Origin: Vreelandella piezotolerans
GTDB taxonomy: Bacteria > Pseudomonadota > Gammaproteobacteria > Pseudomonadales > Halomonadaceae
DNA length: 64,000 bases
Direction of reading: 5' to 3'
Assembly (NCBI RefSeq): GCF_012427705.1
Contig: NZ_CP048602.1
Coordinates: 2,232,001-2,296,000, forward strand
Shown here: positions 49,955-59,418 of the stretch, piece after piece
Layout: each line of letters starts with the position of its first letter
Numbering within the stretch: position 1 is the first letter of the stretch
The notes under the pieces: model-generated
Seen by the model: the letters and a program-made list of their open reading frames with translations, nothing else
Databases searched by the model: none
What the model was told of the DNA's origin: nothing
Position numbers and translations under genes: made by a program

Positions 49955-52219
49955 TCAACACCGCTGATGACCACCTGCAAGAACGCTCAGAGGCCGCAGC
50001 TCAATAGGCTGTTGCGGGATAAGCGAAAAACGCAGTGCGCCATCGTGGGCAGTACTCCACAGGCAGCTCTTCTGCTGGCGAAAGCGACGCACCACCTCAT
50101 CGGCGGGATGCCCGAACGGATTACCCCTTCCTGCGCTAAACACGACGTGGCGGGGAGAGGTATCGCGCACGAACTGAACGCTAGAGCTTGTCGAGCTGCC
50201 GTGATGCCCTGCCACTAAGACGCTTACCGGGCCATCGAGCTGGTTGAGCAGCTGTCGCTCGATCTGTCGCCCGACATCTCCTGTCAGTAGCAAACGATGT
50301 TCGCCGACCTCTACCACCAACACGCAGGAGCGGTCGTTCGAGGAGAGCGCATTCTCCCCTTTCGGTGGCCAAAGGATACGATAGCGAACACCGTCCTGTT
50401 GCCACTGCTGCCCCTGCTGGCAAGGGTGACTGTCCACCGGCAACACTTCCCCCTCAGGAGCCCACCACTGGCGGACGCGGTGTTCGGACAGCAGTGCTTC
50501 GATGCCACCGGCATGGTCGGTGTCCGCGTGACTGACGATGACTCGATCAATGAGCTGGCCAGGGGGCCACAGGCTTTGCAGAGGCATGAAGCCGCTACGA
50601 AAACGCGGCCCCGTATCATATAACATCCGATAATGGGCGCTGCGCAGCTCGACCAACTGACCTTGCCCCACGTCATAGACGGTTACGTCCAGCCGTCCAG
50701 GGGCTAGCGTCGGCTCTCTAGGCCATAAGGGGAGTGTCGCGACGAGCGCCAGTGATGCGATACCCAGCCAACGCGGAATGGCGGGCAGCCCCCAGCACAG
50801 CGATACCAGCACTAGGCTACCCGCCAGGGGATAGACCATCGATGAGGGCGGCTGCCAAAGAGGTGCTGCATCGACCGCGAGGCGCAACAGCCAGTGGAAC
50901 CCTCCCAACGCCTGCTCGAACGCCCACCAAGTCAGCGCGCCTAGGCCAGGTAGCGGTGAGAGTAGCCAACCAAGCAGCGCGCTAGGCACCATTATCGAGC
51001 TAACCCACGGCACGGCGATCAGATTGACCAGCGGCGCCACGGGGGCTACTCGCCCGAATGCCAGCAGCACTGCAGCGGCCATCAACGGCGCGAGCAACAG
51101 TTGCGAACGCAGCAGCGCCCAGCACCACCCCCTTATTCCCACGGGTCGGGGACGCCCTTGCCATAAGAGAATGAGCCAGCCAACCGCCAGAAACGATAGC
51201 CATAGCCCTGGCCGCCAAAGCGCGAGAGGATCGAAGAATAGTACCAGCGCTAAGGCTAACCACCACGCCTGCCAGGAGCCGGGGGCATGGCGTCCACTAA
51301 GCACCCATAGACCCAGCAGGGTCATGATCATCGCCCGCATCGCCGGGGGTGCCAGTCCCGCCAGTGCCGCATAGGCAATGGCCGCTGCCCCCGCCAACCA
51401 CCAGGGCCATGTTCGCAGGCGCCAATCAGTGGGTGTTATCAGACGGGCGCCATAGCGACCCAATAGCAGCACGAAAGAGGCCACCAACCCCACGTGAAGG
51501 CCAGAAATCACCACCAGATGCGTGGTCCCCGTAGCGTTCAACAGCGTCCAGTCGTCTTGCGTGAGCTGTTCGCTATCGCCCAGCGTCAATGCCGCCAACC
51601 ACCGCTGGGTGCGAGGCGCCAAAGGACTTTGTGCCAAATAATCCTGCGCCCAAGACCGCAATCGGGGCGTCGCCGCAGCCAGCTTCTGGGGCGCAGGATT
51701 CGCGCGTACGTAACCCGTGGCATGTATCCCTTCGCGCCACAGCCACTGCTCGTAATTGAACGTATGCGGATTGAGAAATCCAGAGGGCGGGCGCAGCCGC
51801 ACGGTCATCCGCCAGCGCTCGCCTGGGGTGAAAGCATGGTCGTATGCGCTAACCCTGACACTTCCCAATCGCTCGCAACTAGGTAAGTGTCGAGGGGCCG
51901 TACAGCGTTCGACCTTCAAGCGCAGCCGCCTTGCGCCCGGCTGCTCTTGCACCTCAGTGATGTAGGCGTCGATGACGATATCCTGCCCGCTCAGTCCGAC
52001 GGGCAGTTGGCGTGACCACTCTTGCTGAATGCTCACCGCAACGACTGCAGCAATGAACAGCCACGGTAACGCGTTAGGACGAGAAGCCAGACACAGCAGC
52101 ACGCCCATGCCCATGACGGATGGAAGCCACCATGGGCCGCTCTGCGCCCCGGTCCACCACGCGAAAAAACCGCCTATCAGCGCCGCGACTGCCGCGGGCA
52201 TCGCGATGCCTTGGCCCAT
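49955..52219 (-). CDS. comEC: ComEC/Rec2 DNA uptake channel
   Basis: ComEC carries single-stranded DNA across the inner membrane in natural transformation. The 754-residue protein has several N-terminal membrane helices and an OB-like loop (about 75-200). A competence domain follows, with HLVVISGLHVGLVASF and many helices, then a C-terminal beta-lactamase-fold domain with SHADTDHAGG, LLTGDVGRQIE and VAGHHGSSTSSS. It looks complete. Together with pilZ it hints at type IV pili and possible competence; no pilus structural genes are in the window. Confidence 0.9.
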   Translation of the reverse strand: MGQGIAMPAAVAALIGGFFAWWTGAQSGPWWLPSVMGMGVLLCLASRPNALPWLFIAAVVAVSIQQEWSRQLPVGLSGQDIVIDAYITEVQEQPGARRLRLKVERCTAPRHLPSCERLGSVRVSAYDHAFTPGERWRMTVRLRPPSGFLNPHTFNYEQWLWREGIHATGYVRANPAPQKLAAATPRLRSWAQDYLAQSPLAPRTQRWLAALTLGDSEQLTQDDWTLLNATGTTHLVVISGLHVGLVASFVLLLGRYGARLITPTDWRLRTWPWWLAGAAAIAYAALAGLAPPAMRAMIMTLLGLWVLSGRHAPGSWQAWWLALALVLFFDPLALWRPGLWLSFLAVGWLILLWQGRPRPVGIRGWCWALLRSQLLLAPLMAAAVLLAFGRVAPVAPLVNLIAVPWVSSIMVPSALLGWLLSPLPGLGALTWWAFEQALGGFHWLLRLAVDAAPLWQPPSSMVYPLAGSLVLVSLCWGLPAIPRWLGIASLALVATLPLWPREPTLAPGRLDVTVYDVGQGQLVELRSAHYRMLYDTGPRFRSGFMPLQSLWPPGQLIDRVIVSHADTDHAGGIEALLSEHRVRQWWAPEGEVLPVDSHPCQQGQQWQQDGVRYRILWPPKGENALSSNDRSCVLVVEVGEHRLLLTGDVGRQIERQLLNQLDGPVSVLVAGHHGSSTSSSVQFVRDTSPRHVVFSAGRGNPFGHPADEVVRRFRQQKSCLWSTAHDGALRFSLIPQQPIELRPLSVLAGGHQRC

Positions 52220-52316
52220 GCACCCCTCCCTGGTGGCTCACCATTCCTGCATGCGCCATAGCCGAAGCCCTGCGCGATATGGATAATAGCAACAACTTAT
52301 TTCAAGAGTACCTGAC

Positions 52317-52868
52317 ATGCCGCGCCGTTTCCTGCAGCGCTACATGCCAAAGCCCGACACATTAAAGCGTCAGCGCTCGCTGCGCTTCATTGCACCGCTA
52401 ATTGCGGACCCGGGCCTATGGCTACTGACCCGACGCAGCGTGGCCAACGCGTTCAGCGTCGGGTTGTTCTGTGCAATGCTGCCCATCCCCTTTCAGATGG
52501 TAGTGGCAGCATTGGGCGCGCGGCTGAGCCGTTGTAACTTGGCCCTCTCGGTCGGCCTGGTATGGGTCACCAACCCGCTCACCATGCCGCTGATTTTTTA
52601 CGTCAATTATCGCATCGGTACGTTTTTGCTAGGCGCCCCTGCGCGGGAGGCTCCTTCACGTATTTCGACGCGCTGGATTGCCGAGCAGATGCACGACATT
52701 CTGCCGCCACTGTTGCTGGGATCATTGATCACAGCCCTCGTACTGGCCATTGTTGCGAACATCGGGATTCGCTTAATCTGGCGCTGGCACGTCTCCCATA
52801 ACTGGAAACGCCGCCGCCTTAAAAGACGGCGGCGCCGAGCCCGCATCGAATCGGAGTTTGACGATTGA
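52317..52868 (+). CDS. DUF2062 membrane protein
   Basis: The 183-residue protein has the DUF2062 pattern: WLLTRRSVANAFSVGLFCAMLPIPFQM, VWVTNPLTMPLIFYVNYRIG, two to three membrane helices, and a very basic C-terminal tail (KRRRLKRRRRRAR). The family function is unknown. It is divergent from comEC and converges on lolD, with stop codons 1-2 bases apart. Confidence 0.8.
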   Translation: MPRRFLQRYMPKPDTLKRQRSLRFIAPLIADPGLWLLTRRSVANAFSVGLFCAMLPIPFQMVVAALGARLSRCNLALSVGLVWVTNPLTMPLIFYVNYRIGTFLLGAPAREAPSRISTRWIAEQMHDILPPLLLGSLITALVLAIVANIGIRLIWRWHVSHNWKRRRLKRRRRRARIESEFDD

Positions 52869-52869
52869 C

Positions 52870-53571
52870 TCACCTCGCCTGAGCCACCAGGCGGCCTCCA
52901 TCCAACTTCATCACCCGATCTTGGTGGGCGGCAAGGCTCACATCGTGAGTAACGATCACAAAGGCACAGGCGCTCTCCTTGGCCAGCTCGTCCATCAAGC
53001 TCAGAATGGTGGCAGCGGTAGCTTGGTCGAGGTTACCCGTTGGCTCGTCCATCAAAACCAGACTTGGGTCTGTGACGAGTGCTCGGGCAATCGCTACCCG
53101 CTGGCGCTCGCCTCCAGACAGCTCACCTGGCTTATGATCGGCGCGAGCCTTCATACCTACCCGCTCCAGTAACCCCATGGCACGCTGCTCGGCAGCTTTT
53201 TTCGACTGACCACGAATGATCAGCGGCAGTGCCGCGTTCTCGACGGCCGTGAATTCCGCCAGCAGGTGGTGGAATTGATATACGAAACCGATGTACTGGT
53301 TGCGAAAGCGGCCCAGTGCGGCTTCGTTCAATCCCGACAGCGGTTCGCCGCCAATCACCACGCTGCCTGAGCTGGGTCGATCCAGCCCTCCCAGCAAGTT
53401 CAACAGGGTCGTCTTGCCCGACCCGGAACTACCCACGATCGCGACGCGCTCGCCCGCGTGCACGGTGAGTTCGAGCTGATCCAGCACGGTCAGATCCTGT
53501 GGGCCTTCGCTGTAAACGCGGGTAAGCTCGCGGCATTCCAACATGATGGCGTTGGCGTTGGTTGGCGTCAT
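52870..53571 (-). CDS. lolD: Lipoprotein-releasing ABC ATPase LolD
   Basis: LolD powers release of outer-membrane lipoproteins from the inner membrane. The 233-residue ATPase has Walker [35 protein letters not shown] (typical of LolD), the signature [14 protein letters not shown] and DEPTGNLD. I chose the ATG at 53571, with AAGGAGG five bases upstream and ten bases after the LolC-like stop; the longer frame would overlap that gene. Confidence 0.93.
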   Translation of the reverse strand: MTPTNANAIMLECRELTRVYSEGPQDLTVLDQLELTVHAGERVAIVGSSGSGKTTLLNLLGGLDRPSSGSVVIGGEPLSGLNEAALGRFRNQYIGFVYQFHHLLAEFTAVENAALPLIIRGQSKKAAEQRAMGLLERVGMKARADHKPGELSGGERQRVAIARALVTDPSLVLMDEPTGNLDQATAATILSLMDELAKESACAFVIVTHDVSLAAHQDRVMKLDGGRLVAQAR

Positions 53572-53581
53572 CTGAGCCTCC

Positions 53582-54823
53582 TTATTCATAGCGAAGTACA
53601 TCGGCAGGCTGAACTCGGGCGGCTCGCCATGCAGGGTAAAGCGTCGAGAGGAAGGTTAGACCAAACGCGGCCAGCACGATGTCACGCACGTCGCTCCACA
53701 CCAACCGAGATGGAAGATCGCTGATAAAATAAACCCCCGCATCCAGGAACTGAATGCCAAAGGCACTCTCGAACCAGGCGATCAGGTCGGCAATGGTCAG
53801 CGCCAGCACGATACCCACCGCAACGCCAACGGCAATGCCGATCAATCCAATCGCCAGTCCCTGCACGATGAAAATCCCCATGATCGACCGCGGGGTGGCA
53901 CCAATGGTGCGTAAAATGGCAATATCGGCGCGCTTGTCGGTGACCACCATCACCAGCGTCGAGACGATATTGAAAGCGGCAACGGCGATGATCACCGTCA
54001 ATAGCAGCGCGATCATGCGCTTTTCCATCTGAATCGCTTGAAAGAGGTTTCCTTGGGAAAACGTCCAGTCGGTGCCACGATAGCCAGGGCCCAGCTCATT
54101 GACGATGGCTTGGGTTTCACTACCGGCAATGAACAGGTCATCCAGCTCCAGGCGTAACCCACCCACTGCATCACCCATGCGAGCCAGCGTTTGCATGTCT
54201 TCAATGTTGGCATAGGCAAGGCTCGCATCGAGATCGGCCCCGACGCTAAAGATACCGCTCACGGTAAACCGCTTGAGTCGTGGAAATACGCCTGCCGGTG
54301 TAATCGAGGCTTCAGGCACCAGCAACGTCACACGGTCCCCTACTCCCACGCCCAACCGACGTGCAAGCATAGAGCCCAACACGACATTCCACTCGCCGGG
54401 CACGAGATCGGCCAACTCCCCCTGACGCATATGCTCGCCAATGATGGAGACGCGATCTTCCCAGTCAGGGTGAATGCCATTGACCATCGCCCCTTGATTA
54501 CGGCCTCCGGCAGAGAACATGCCCTGTTGCTCGACGTAGGGCGCCGCACCGATCACCCGCTCACGCTGCATTAGCCGCTCAGCTAACGCTTCCCACTCCA
54601 CCAGCCCTTCTTGGGATTCGATCTTAGTGTGGGGCACCATACCCAGAATGCGCGTACGCAGCTCGTGATCGAAGCCGTTCATCACCGACAAGACGAGAAT
54701 CAACACCGCCACGCCCAGCATCAGTCCCAGCATCGACGTCAGAGAGATAAATGAAATGAAATGGTTCCGGCGTTTAGCGCGCACATAGCGCAGCCCCACC
54801 AGAAAAGGCAAACGATCAAGCAT
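53582..54823 (-). CDS. Lipoprotein-releasing permease, LolC/LolE family
   Basis: The 413-residue protein has four membrane helices (one near 20-45, three in the last third) around a large periplasmic domain. The conserved start is LPFLVGLRYVRAKRRNHFISFIS, and VVTDKRADIAILRTIGATPRSIMGIFIVQG lies in the C-terminal half. It forms the LolCDE/LolDF complex with LolD. I chose the ATG at 54823 with AAGGA upstream. Only one permease gene is present here and none follows lolD, so the complex may be a LolD-LolF type homodimer, or the second gene lies elsewhere. Confidence 0.9.
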   Translation of the reverse strand: MLDRLPFLVGLRYVRAKRRNHFISFISLTSMLGLMLGVAVLILVLSVMNGFDHELRTRILGMVPHTKIESQEGLVEWEALAERLMQRERVIGAAPYVEQQGMFSAGGRNQGAMVNGIHPDWEDRVSIIGEHMRQGELADLVPGEWNVVLGSMLARRLGVGVGDRVTLLVPEASITPAGVFPRLKRFTVSGIFSVGADLDASLAYANIEDMQTLARMGDAVGGLRLELDDLFIAGSETQAIVNELGPGYRGTDWTFSQGNLFQAIQMEKRMIALLLTVIIAVAAFNIVSTLVMVVTDKRADIAILRTIGATPRSIMGIFIVQGLAIGLIGIAVGVAVGIVLALTIADLIAWFESAFGIQFLDAGVYFISDLPSRLVWSDVRDIVLAAFGLTFLSTLYPAWRAARVQPADVLRYE

Positions 54824-55022
54824 GACGACATTCCTTAATAATGGGCGTCCATGGTACGGTTTTTTTAGCATGGCTGCATGTGCAAACGCAGCCTTAGAGT
54901 GGCGGCTACCCACAGCGTTCCCTCGATGGTCAGTAACGCTTGCAAGTTGTGAGGCAACCCCCTAAATTGCGCCCGTTCCTCTTGCCCGCTGGGTAAGCTT
55001 ATTCTGACTAGAGAGAGCACCG

Positions 55023-56093
55023 TTGACGTTGGCTACCCATACTCACCGCCTATTGCCCGAGTGGCATCCTCAAGATGGTCTGCAGCTCACTTGGCCCCGC
55101 CCTGACGGCGACTGGGCCTATATGCTGGCGCGTATCGAAGCCACGCTAGAGCGAATCGTACTGGCCACCGCGCGCTACCAGAAGGTGATCATTTGCGTGC
55201 CCGACGAGGCGACTTACCAGCGTCTGACCGCCACTTTCGAGGCGTATGGAATTCCCCAACAGCAATTGCTGCTCATTGTCGCACCCACCGACGATACCTG
55301 GGCGCGGGATCACGGGCCGATCACGGTGTTGGATGACGATGACCAACCGTTGCTGCTGGATTACACCTTTACCGGCTGGGGCGGTAAATTTCCCGCCGAG
55401 CGGGACAATCAGCTGACGCAGTGGCTGGCAGACGCAGGCGTATGGGCTTGTCCGGTGGCCTCGCGTGACATGGTACTGGAAGGCGGCGCCATCGAAACCG
55501 ACGGCGAGGGCACACTGCTCACCACCGAAGCGTGCTTGCTGAATACCAACCGCAACCCGTCACTCTCCCGTGCCGATATCGAAGCGAGATTGGCAGACGA
55601 CTTTGGTGTCGACCGAATACTATGGCTAACGCACGGGCACTTAGAAGGTGACGATACCGACAGTCATGTGGATACACTGGCTCGTTTTTGTAGCCCCACC
55701 ACCATTGCCTACGTGCGCTGCGATGATCCCACCGATCGCCACTATACGGCCCTCCAGGCCATGGAACAGGAGCTAAAAGCGTTTCGTCAGCGTAACGGCG
55801 AGCCCTACCGGCTCGTTCCGCTTCCCTGGCCCCAGGCCTGTTTCGATCCTGAAGACGGTCATCGCCTGCCAGCCACCTATGCTAACTTTCTGATCATTAA
55901 CGACGCCGTGCTCGTACCCACTTACGGAGATCCTGCGGATGTCACGGCCCTCCAGGCGCTGGCCGTGGCGTTCCCGGAACATACTCTGATTCCCATCGAG
56001 TGCGTCAGCGTGATTCGACAGCACGGCAGCCTGCACTGCTTAACCATGCAGCTACCCAAAGGTACGCTTGTGCCTGCGACCACTCACTCTTAA
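55023..56093 (+). CDS. aguA: Agmatine deiminase
   Basis: AguA turns agmatine into N-carbamoylputrescine and ammonia. The 356-residue protein has the guanidino-modifying enzyme motifs: TWPRPDGDWA, DDTWARDHGPI, GWGGKF, MVLEGGAIETDGEGT, LTHGHLEGDDTDSHVD and the catalytic Cys in GSLHCLTMQLP. The start is a TTG at 55023 with GAGAGAG upstream; a second TTG two codons later is possible. It is followed at 10 bases by aguB. Confidence 0.93.
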   Translation: MTLATHTHRLLPEWHPQDGLQLTWPRPDGDWAYMLARIEATLERIVLATARYQKVIICVPDEATYQRLTATFEAYGIPQQQLLLIVAPTDDTWARDHGPITVLDDDDQPLLLDYTFTGWGGKFPAERDNQLTQWLADAGVWACPVASRDMVLEGGAIETDGEGTLLTTEACLLNTNRNPSLSRADIEARLADDFGVDRILWLTHGHLEGDDTDSHVDTLARFCSPTTIAYVRCDDPTDRHYTALQAMEQELKAFRQRNGEPYRLVPLPWPQACFDPEDGHRLPATYANFLIINDAVLVPTYGDPADVTALQALAVAFPEHTLIPIECVSVIRQHGSLHCLTMQLPKGTLVPATTHS

Positions 56094-56103
56094 GGAGAGC
56101 AGC

Positions 56104-57006
56104 ATGTCTCAGACACTCAACGTGGCGGTGATTCAACAAGCCGCATGGCCGGACAAAGCGCGCAGTCTAGCCGAAAGCGAAGCGGGCATTCGCAAAGCAG
56201 CGAGCCAAGGAGCACAGCTCGTACTATTACAAGAGCTGCACGCCACCCACTACTTCTGCCAATACGAAGACCCGGCACTGTTCGATCTTGCCGAACCACT
56301 GGACGGCCCCACCGGCCAGCGGCTAGCGGCACTGGCCAAAGAGCTGGATATCGTGCTAGTAGGCTCGCTGTTCGAGAAACGCGCAGCGGGGCTTTACCAC
56401 AATACTGCCGTGGTCTACGACCGTGCTCAGGGGCGAGTGGGTCAGTATCGTAAGATGCACATTCCCGACGACCCAGGGTTCTACGAAAAGTTTTACTTCA
56501 CCCCTGGCGACGCCGACGACACCCGCAAAGAGGGCTTTACGCCCATCGACACGTCCGTGGGGCGGTTAGGGATTTTGGTGTGCTGGGACCAGTGGTATCC
56601 GGAAGCGGCGCGCCTGATGGCGCTGGCGGGTGCCGAGCTGCTGCTCTATCCCACCGCCATTGGCTGGGACCCTAACGACGACGACGCCGAAAAGGCGCGC
56701 CAAAAAGAGGCGTGGACGCTCATTCAGCGAGCCCATGGCGTTGCCAACGGTCTGCCAGTCCTGGTGGCCAACCGCGTCGGCCTTGAAGCGGATCACTCCG
56801 GCGTGGGCGACGGTATCGCTTTTTGGGGCGGTAGCTTTATTTGCGGCCCACAAGGCGAGCTGTTAGCACATGCGGGTGAAGAGACCGAGCAGTTGGTCGT
56901 AAGCCTGGATATGGCGCGTAGCGAAAACACCCGACGTATTTGGCCCTACCTGCGCGACCGCCGGGTCGACGCCTATGGCGACCTGACCCGCCGCTACCGC
57001 GACTAG
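56104..57006 (+). CDS. aguB: N-carbamoylputrescine amidase
   Basis: AguB hydrolyses N-carbamoylputrescine to putrescine, completing the pathway begun by aguA. The 300-residue nitrilase-family protein has the catalytic triad in LLQELHATHYFC (Glu), YRKMHIPDDPGFYEKFYF (Lys) and LVCWDQWYPEAARL (Cys). I chose the ATG at 56104, with AAGGAG upstream; the frame runs 12 codons further into aguA. A terminator follows. Confidence 0.93.
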   Translation: MSQTLNVAVIQQAAWPDKARSLAESEAGIRKAASQGAQLVLLQELHATHYFCQYEDPALFDLAEPLDGPTGQRLAALAKELDIVLVGSLFEKRAAGLYHNTAVVYDRAQGRVGQYRKMHIPDDPGFYEKFYFTPGDADDTRKEGFTPIDTSVGRLGILVCWDQWYPEAARLMALAGAELLLYPTAIGWDPNDDDAEKARQKEAWTLIQRAHGVANGLPVLVANRVGLEADHSGVGDGIAFWGGSFICGPQGELLAHAGEETEQLVVSLDMARSENTRRIWPYLRDRRVDAYGDLTRRYRD

Positions 57007-57032
57007 GTATTTACTTCTCCCTAACAACTAAT

Positions 57033-57064
57033 AACGCCTGCCCTGTGACCAGAGCAGGCGTTTT
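57033..57064 (+). terminator. Terminator after aguAB
   Basis: A 9 bp stem (AACGCCTGC and complement), extended by CTG/CAG inside, is followed by TTTT. It lies 27 bases after the aguB stop. Confidence 0.8.
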
Positions 57065-57119
57065 ACTATTGGCGATCAGACAAGCGTACCTACAGCAAGA
57101 GTACCCACGGCAAAAGTAC

Positions 57120-58076
57120 TTACTTCCAAAAATCGCGAATAGAGGCGATGCCTTGCGCGCCCACCGCGCGCGCGTGGTTGGCGTCGAAGCGGGTCATGCC
57201 GCCCAGCGCGAACACCGGCATACCGGCCCGCTCCACCAGTTGTTGGAAGTCGTGCCAGCCCATGGGGGCCACTTCCGGGTGCGAAGGCGTAGTGCGTAGC
57301 GGCGACAGGGTGACGAAATCACACCCCAACACGGCCGCTTGGGAGAGCTGCTTCTGGTCATGCGTTGATGCCGACAGCCACTTGTTTTCGGCAATCGGGC
57401 GACGATCCAGCTCCATCAACCGCGCACTGGTCAGATGGATGCCATCGGCATCGACCTGCTCCAAGAGCGTAGGCTCACCGTTGAGCAGCAGTTTTGCCCC
57501 ATATTCACGGCAAAGCGTGAGCGCACGCTCGGCACGAGCCACGTAGGCTGCCTCATCCAAACTTTTGGCACGCAGCTGAACAAGACGAATATTGTCTTCG
57601 CGCAGAGCGCGCTCGAGCAGCGCTGCGAAGCGCTCGACGTCAGGCTCTTCACCGGTAATCAAATACTCGGTAGGTAGCATCACAGCGCGGAGGATCGGCA
57701 GGTTCGCTGCCGGGAACGGGTAGTTCACCAGCTCGTTCATCGGCACCCACCGCACCGCTTGACCCTCACGGCCAAACGGCTCGCCGGCGAACTCATGCAC
57801 CTGCCATACGTCGAGCAAGATATGCTTATCAGGGTACTCGTGGTGAACGCGAATGAGCGGCTGAGCACGGACGATCTCCACGCCCAACTCTTCATGCAGC
57901 TCACGTTTCAGGCCTTCTAACCCAGTTTCATAGGGGGCCAGTTTACCGCCAGGAAACTCCCATAAACCGCCGTGATCGACGTTGGAAGGCCGACGCGCGA
58001 TCAGCACGTGCTTTTGATCGGCGCTGATCATTGCAGCCGCCGCAACATGAACCCGTCGTTTTACCATTACACTCAT
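57120..58076 (-). CDS. Nudix hydrolase fused to a ThiE-like domain
   Basis: The 318-residue protein combines two domains. Residues 1-130 are a MutT-like Nudix hydrolase (WEFPGGKLAPYETG, REL-HEELGVE), and residues ~145-315 are a thiamin-phosphate-synthase-like TIM barrel (IRLVQLRAKSLDE, LLLNGEPTLLEQVDADGIHLTS, DFVTLSPLRTTPSHPE, FALGGM). A similar fusion gene is known near argJ in Pseudomonas. The Nudix part would remove oxidised nucleotides; the role of the ThiE part is unknown. The start could be the ATG at 58076 or 58067. It follows argJ by about 75 bases. Confidence 0.85.
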   Translation of the reverse strand: MSVMVKRRVHVAAAAMISADQKHVLIARRPSNVDHGGLWEFPGGKLAPYETGLEGLKRELHEELGVEIVRAQPLIRVHHEYPDKHILLDVWQVHEFAGEPFGREGQAVRWVPMNELVNYPFPAANLPILRAVMLPTEYLITGEEPDVERFAALLERALREDNIRLVQLRAKSLDEAAYVARAERALTLCREYGAKLLLNGEPTLLEQVDADGIHLTSARLMELDRRPIAENKWLSASTHDQKQLSQAAVLGCDFVTLSPLRTTPSHPEVAPMGWHDFQQLVERAGMPVFALGGMTRFDANHARAVGAQGIASIRDFWK

Positions 58077-58151
58077 TACGTCTAATCCACTTTGTGCGCA
58101 CCGCCATGCTTGCACGGCGCTATCTCGCTGCGTTAGCACGTTGCCACAGAC

Positions 58152-59381
58152 TTAGCTGCGGTAATCCGCGTTGATGGACACATAGTCATGGGACAGATCC
58201 GAGGTCCACACAGTGGCCGCCTCGTCACCACGCCCCAAATTAATGCGAATTGTAATCTCTTCCTCGGCCATGACAGCACTGCCAGCTGCCTCGGTGTAGC
58301 TATTAGCACGGCCACCGTTCTCCACCAGTCGCACATCGCCCAAATCGATGACGACACGGCTGACATCGAACGACTCCACCGGTGCCCGCCCCACTGCCGC
58401 TAAAATACGCCCCCAGTTGGCATCGGAAGCATAAAGGGCGGTTTTGACCAGCGGCGAATGGGCCACGGTAAATGCTACGTCCAGCGCCTCTTGGCGCGTG
58501 CAGGCATCGTTCACCTGCAGGGTGATGAATTTAGTCGCCCCCTCGCCATCGCGGATGATCGACTGAGCTAGCTCGGTCATCACTCGCTGCAGTGCATTGC
58601 GGAACACGACAATATGCTCGTCGCTTTCGATACGCGCCCCCGTGCCCGTCGCTGCCAGCATGCAGGCATCGTTGGTAGAGGTATCGCTATCCACGGTGAT
58701 GCAGTTGAAAGAGCGATCCACCGTTTCCCGGAGTAGCGAGGCGAGTAAGGGCTGCTCAATCGCCGCGTCGGTAACGACGAATCCCAGCATGGTCGCCATG
58801 TTGGGTTTGATCATGCCCGACCCTTTGGTAATACCGTTGATGGTCACCTGCTGGTCGCCAATCGCCACGCTAACCGTCGCGCCTTTTGCGCGAGTGTCGG
58901 TAGTAAGAATGCCTTCCCCTGCCTGCTGCCAGGCTTGACTTGAATCAGCCAACGACCCCAGCGCATTTGGCAAACCCGCCAAAAGGCGGGCCATGGGCAA
59001 TGGCTCGCCAATCACGCCAGTCGAGAACGGCAGTACCTGGGTGGCGTCCACCCCGGCTTGCTCGGCCACCGCGGCGCAGCTGGCATAGGCATCCTGCAGT
59101 CCTGACTCACCCGTACCCGCATTGGCATTGCCGGTATTGATCAGCCAGTACCGGGCAGACAGACCGTTCTTTGCACACGCCTCAAGGTGTGTCTTAGCCA
59201 CCACCACGGGAGCGGCACAAAACGCATTGCGCGTGAACACACCGGCGACGGTGGCCGCCTCAGGCAGCTCGATCACGACCATGTCACGGCGGTCCGGCTT
59301 CTTGATGCCCGCCTTTGCAGTCCCTAGACGCACCCCGTCAAGAGGTGGCAATTCTGGAAAGGGAAGATGTCCCACCGCCAT
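58152..59381 (-). CDS. argJ: Ornithine acetyltransferase / N-acetylglutamate synthase
   Basis: ArgJ recycles the acetyl group in arginine synthesis and can start the pathway. The 409-residue protein has the self-cleavage region KGSGMIKPNMATMLGF with the nucleophile Thr after NMA, NTGNANAGTGESG, a SFNCITVDSDTSTND block and an NGGRANSYTEAAG C-terminal part. AAGGAG precedes the ATG. Whether it has both activities cannot be read from sequence. Confidence 0.95.
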   Translation of the reverse strand: MAVGHLPFPELPPLDGVRLGTAKAGIKKPDRRDMVVIELPEAATVAGVFTRNAFCAAPVVVAKTHLEACAKNGLSARYWLINTGNANAGTGESGLQDAYASCAAVAEQAGVDATQVLPFSTGVIGEPLPMARLLAGLPNALGSLADSSQAWQQAGEGILTTDTRAKGATVSVAIGDQQVTINGITKGSGMIKPNMATMLGFVVTDAAIEQPLLASLLRETVDRSFNCITVDSDTSTNDACMLAATGTGARIESDEHIVVFRNALQRVMTELAQSIIRDGEGATKFITLQVNDACTRQEALDVAFTVAHSPLVKTALYASDANWGRILAAVGRAPVESFDVSRVVIDLGDVRLVENGGRANSYTEAAGSAVMAEEEITIRINLGRGDEAATVWTSDLSHDYVSINADYRS

Positions 59382-59418
59382 GTTTTTCTCCTTTACGCTC
59401 GCTGACGAAAGCGCGTGA

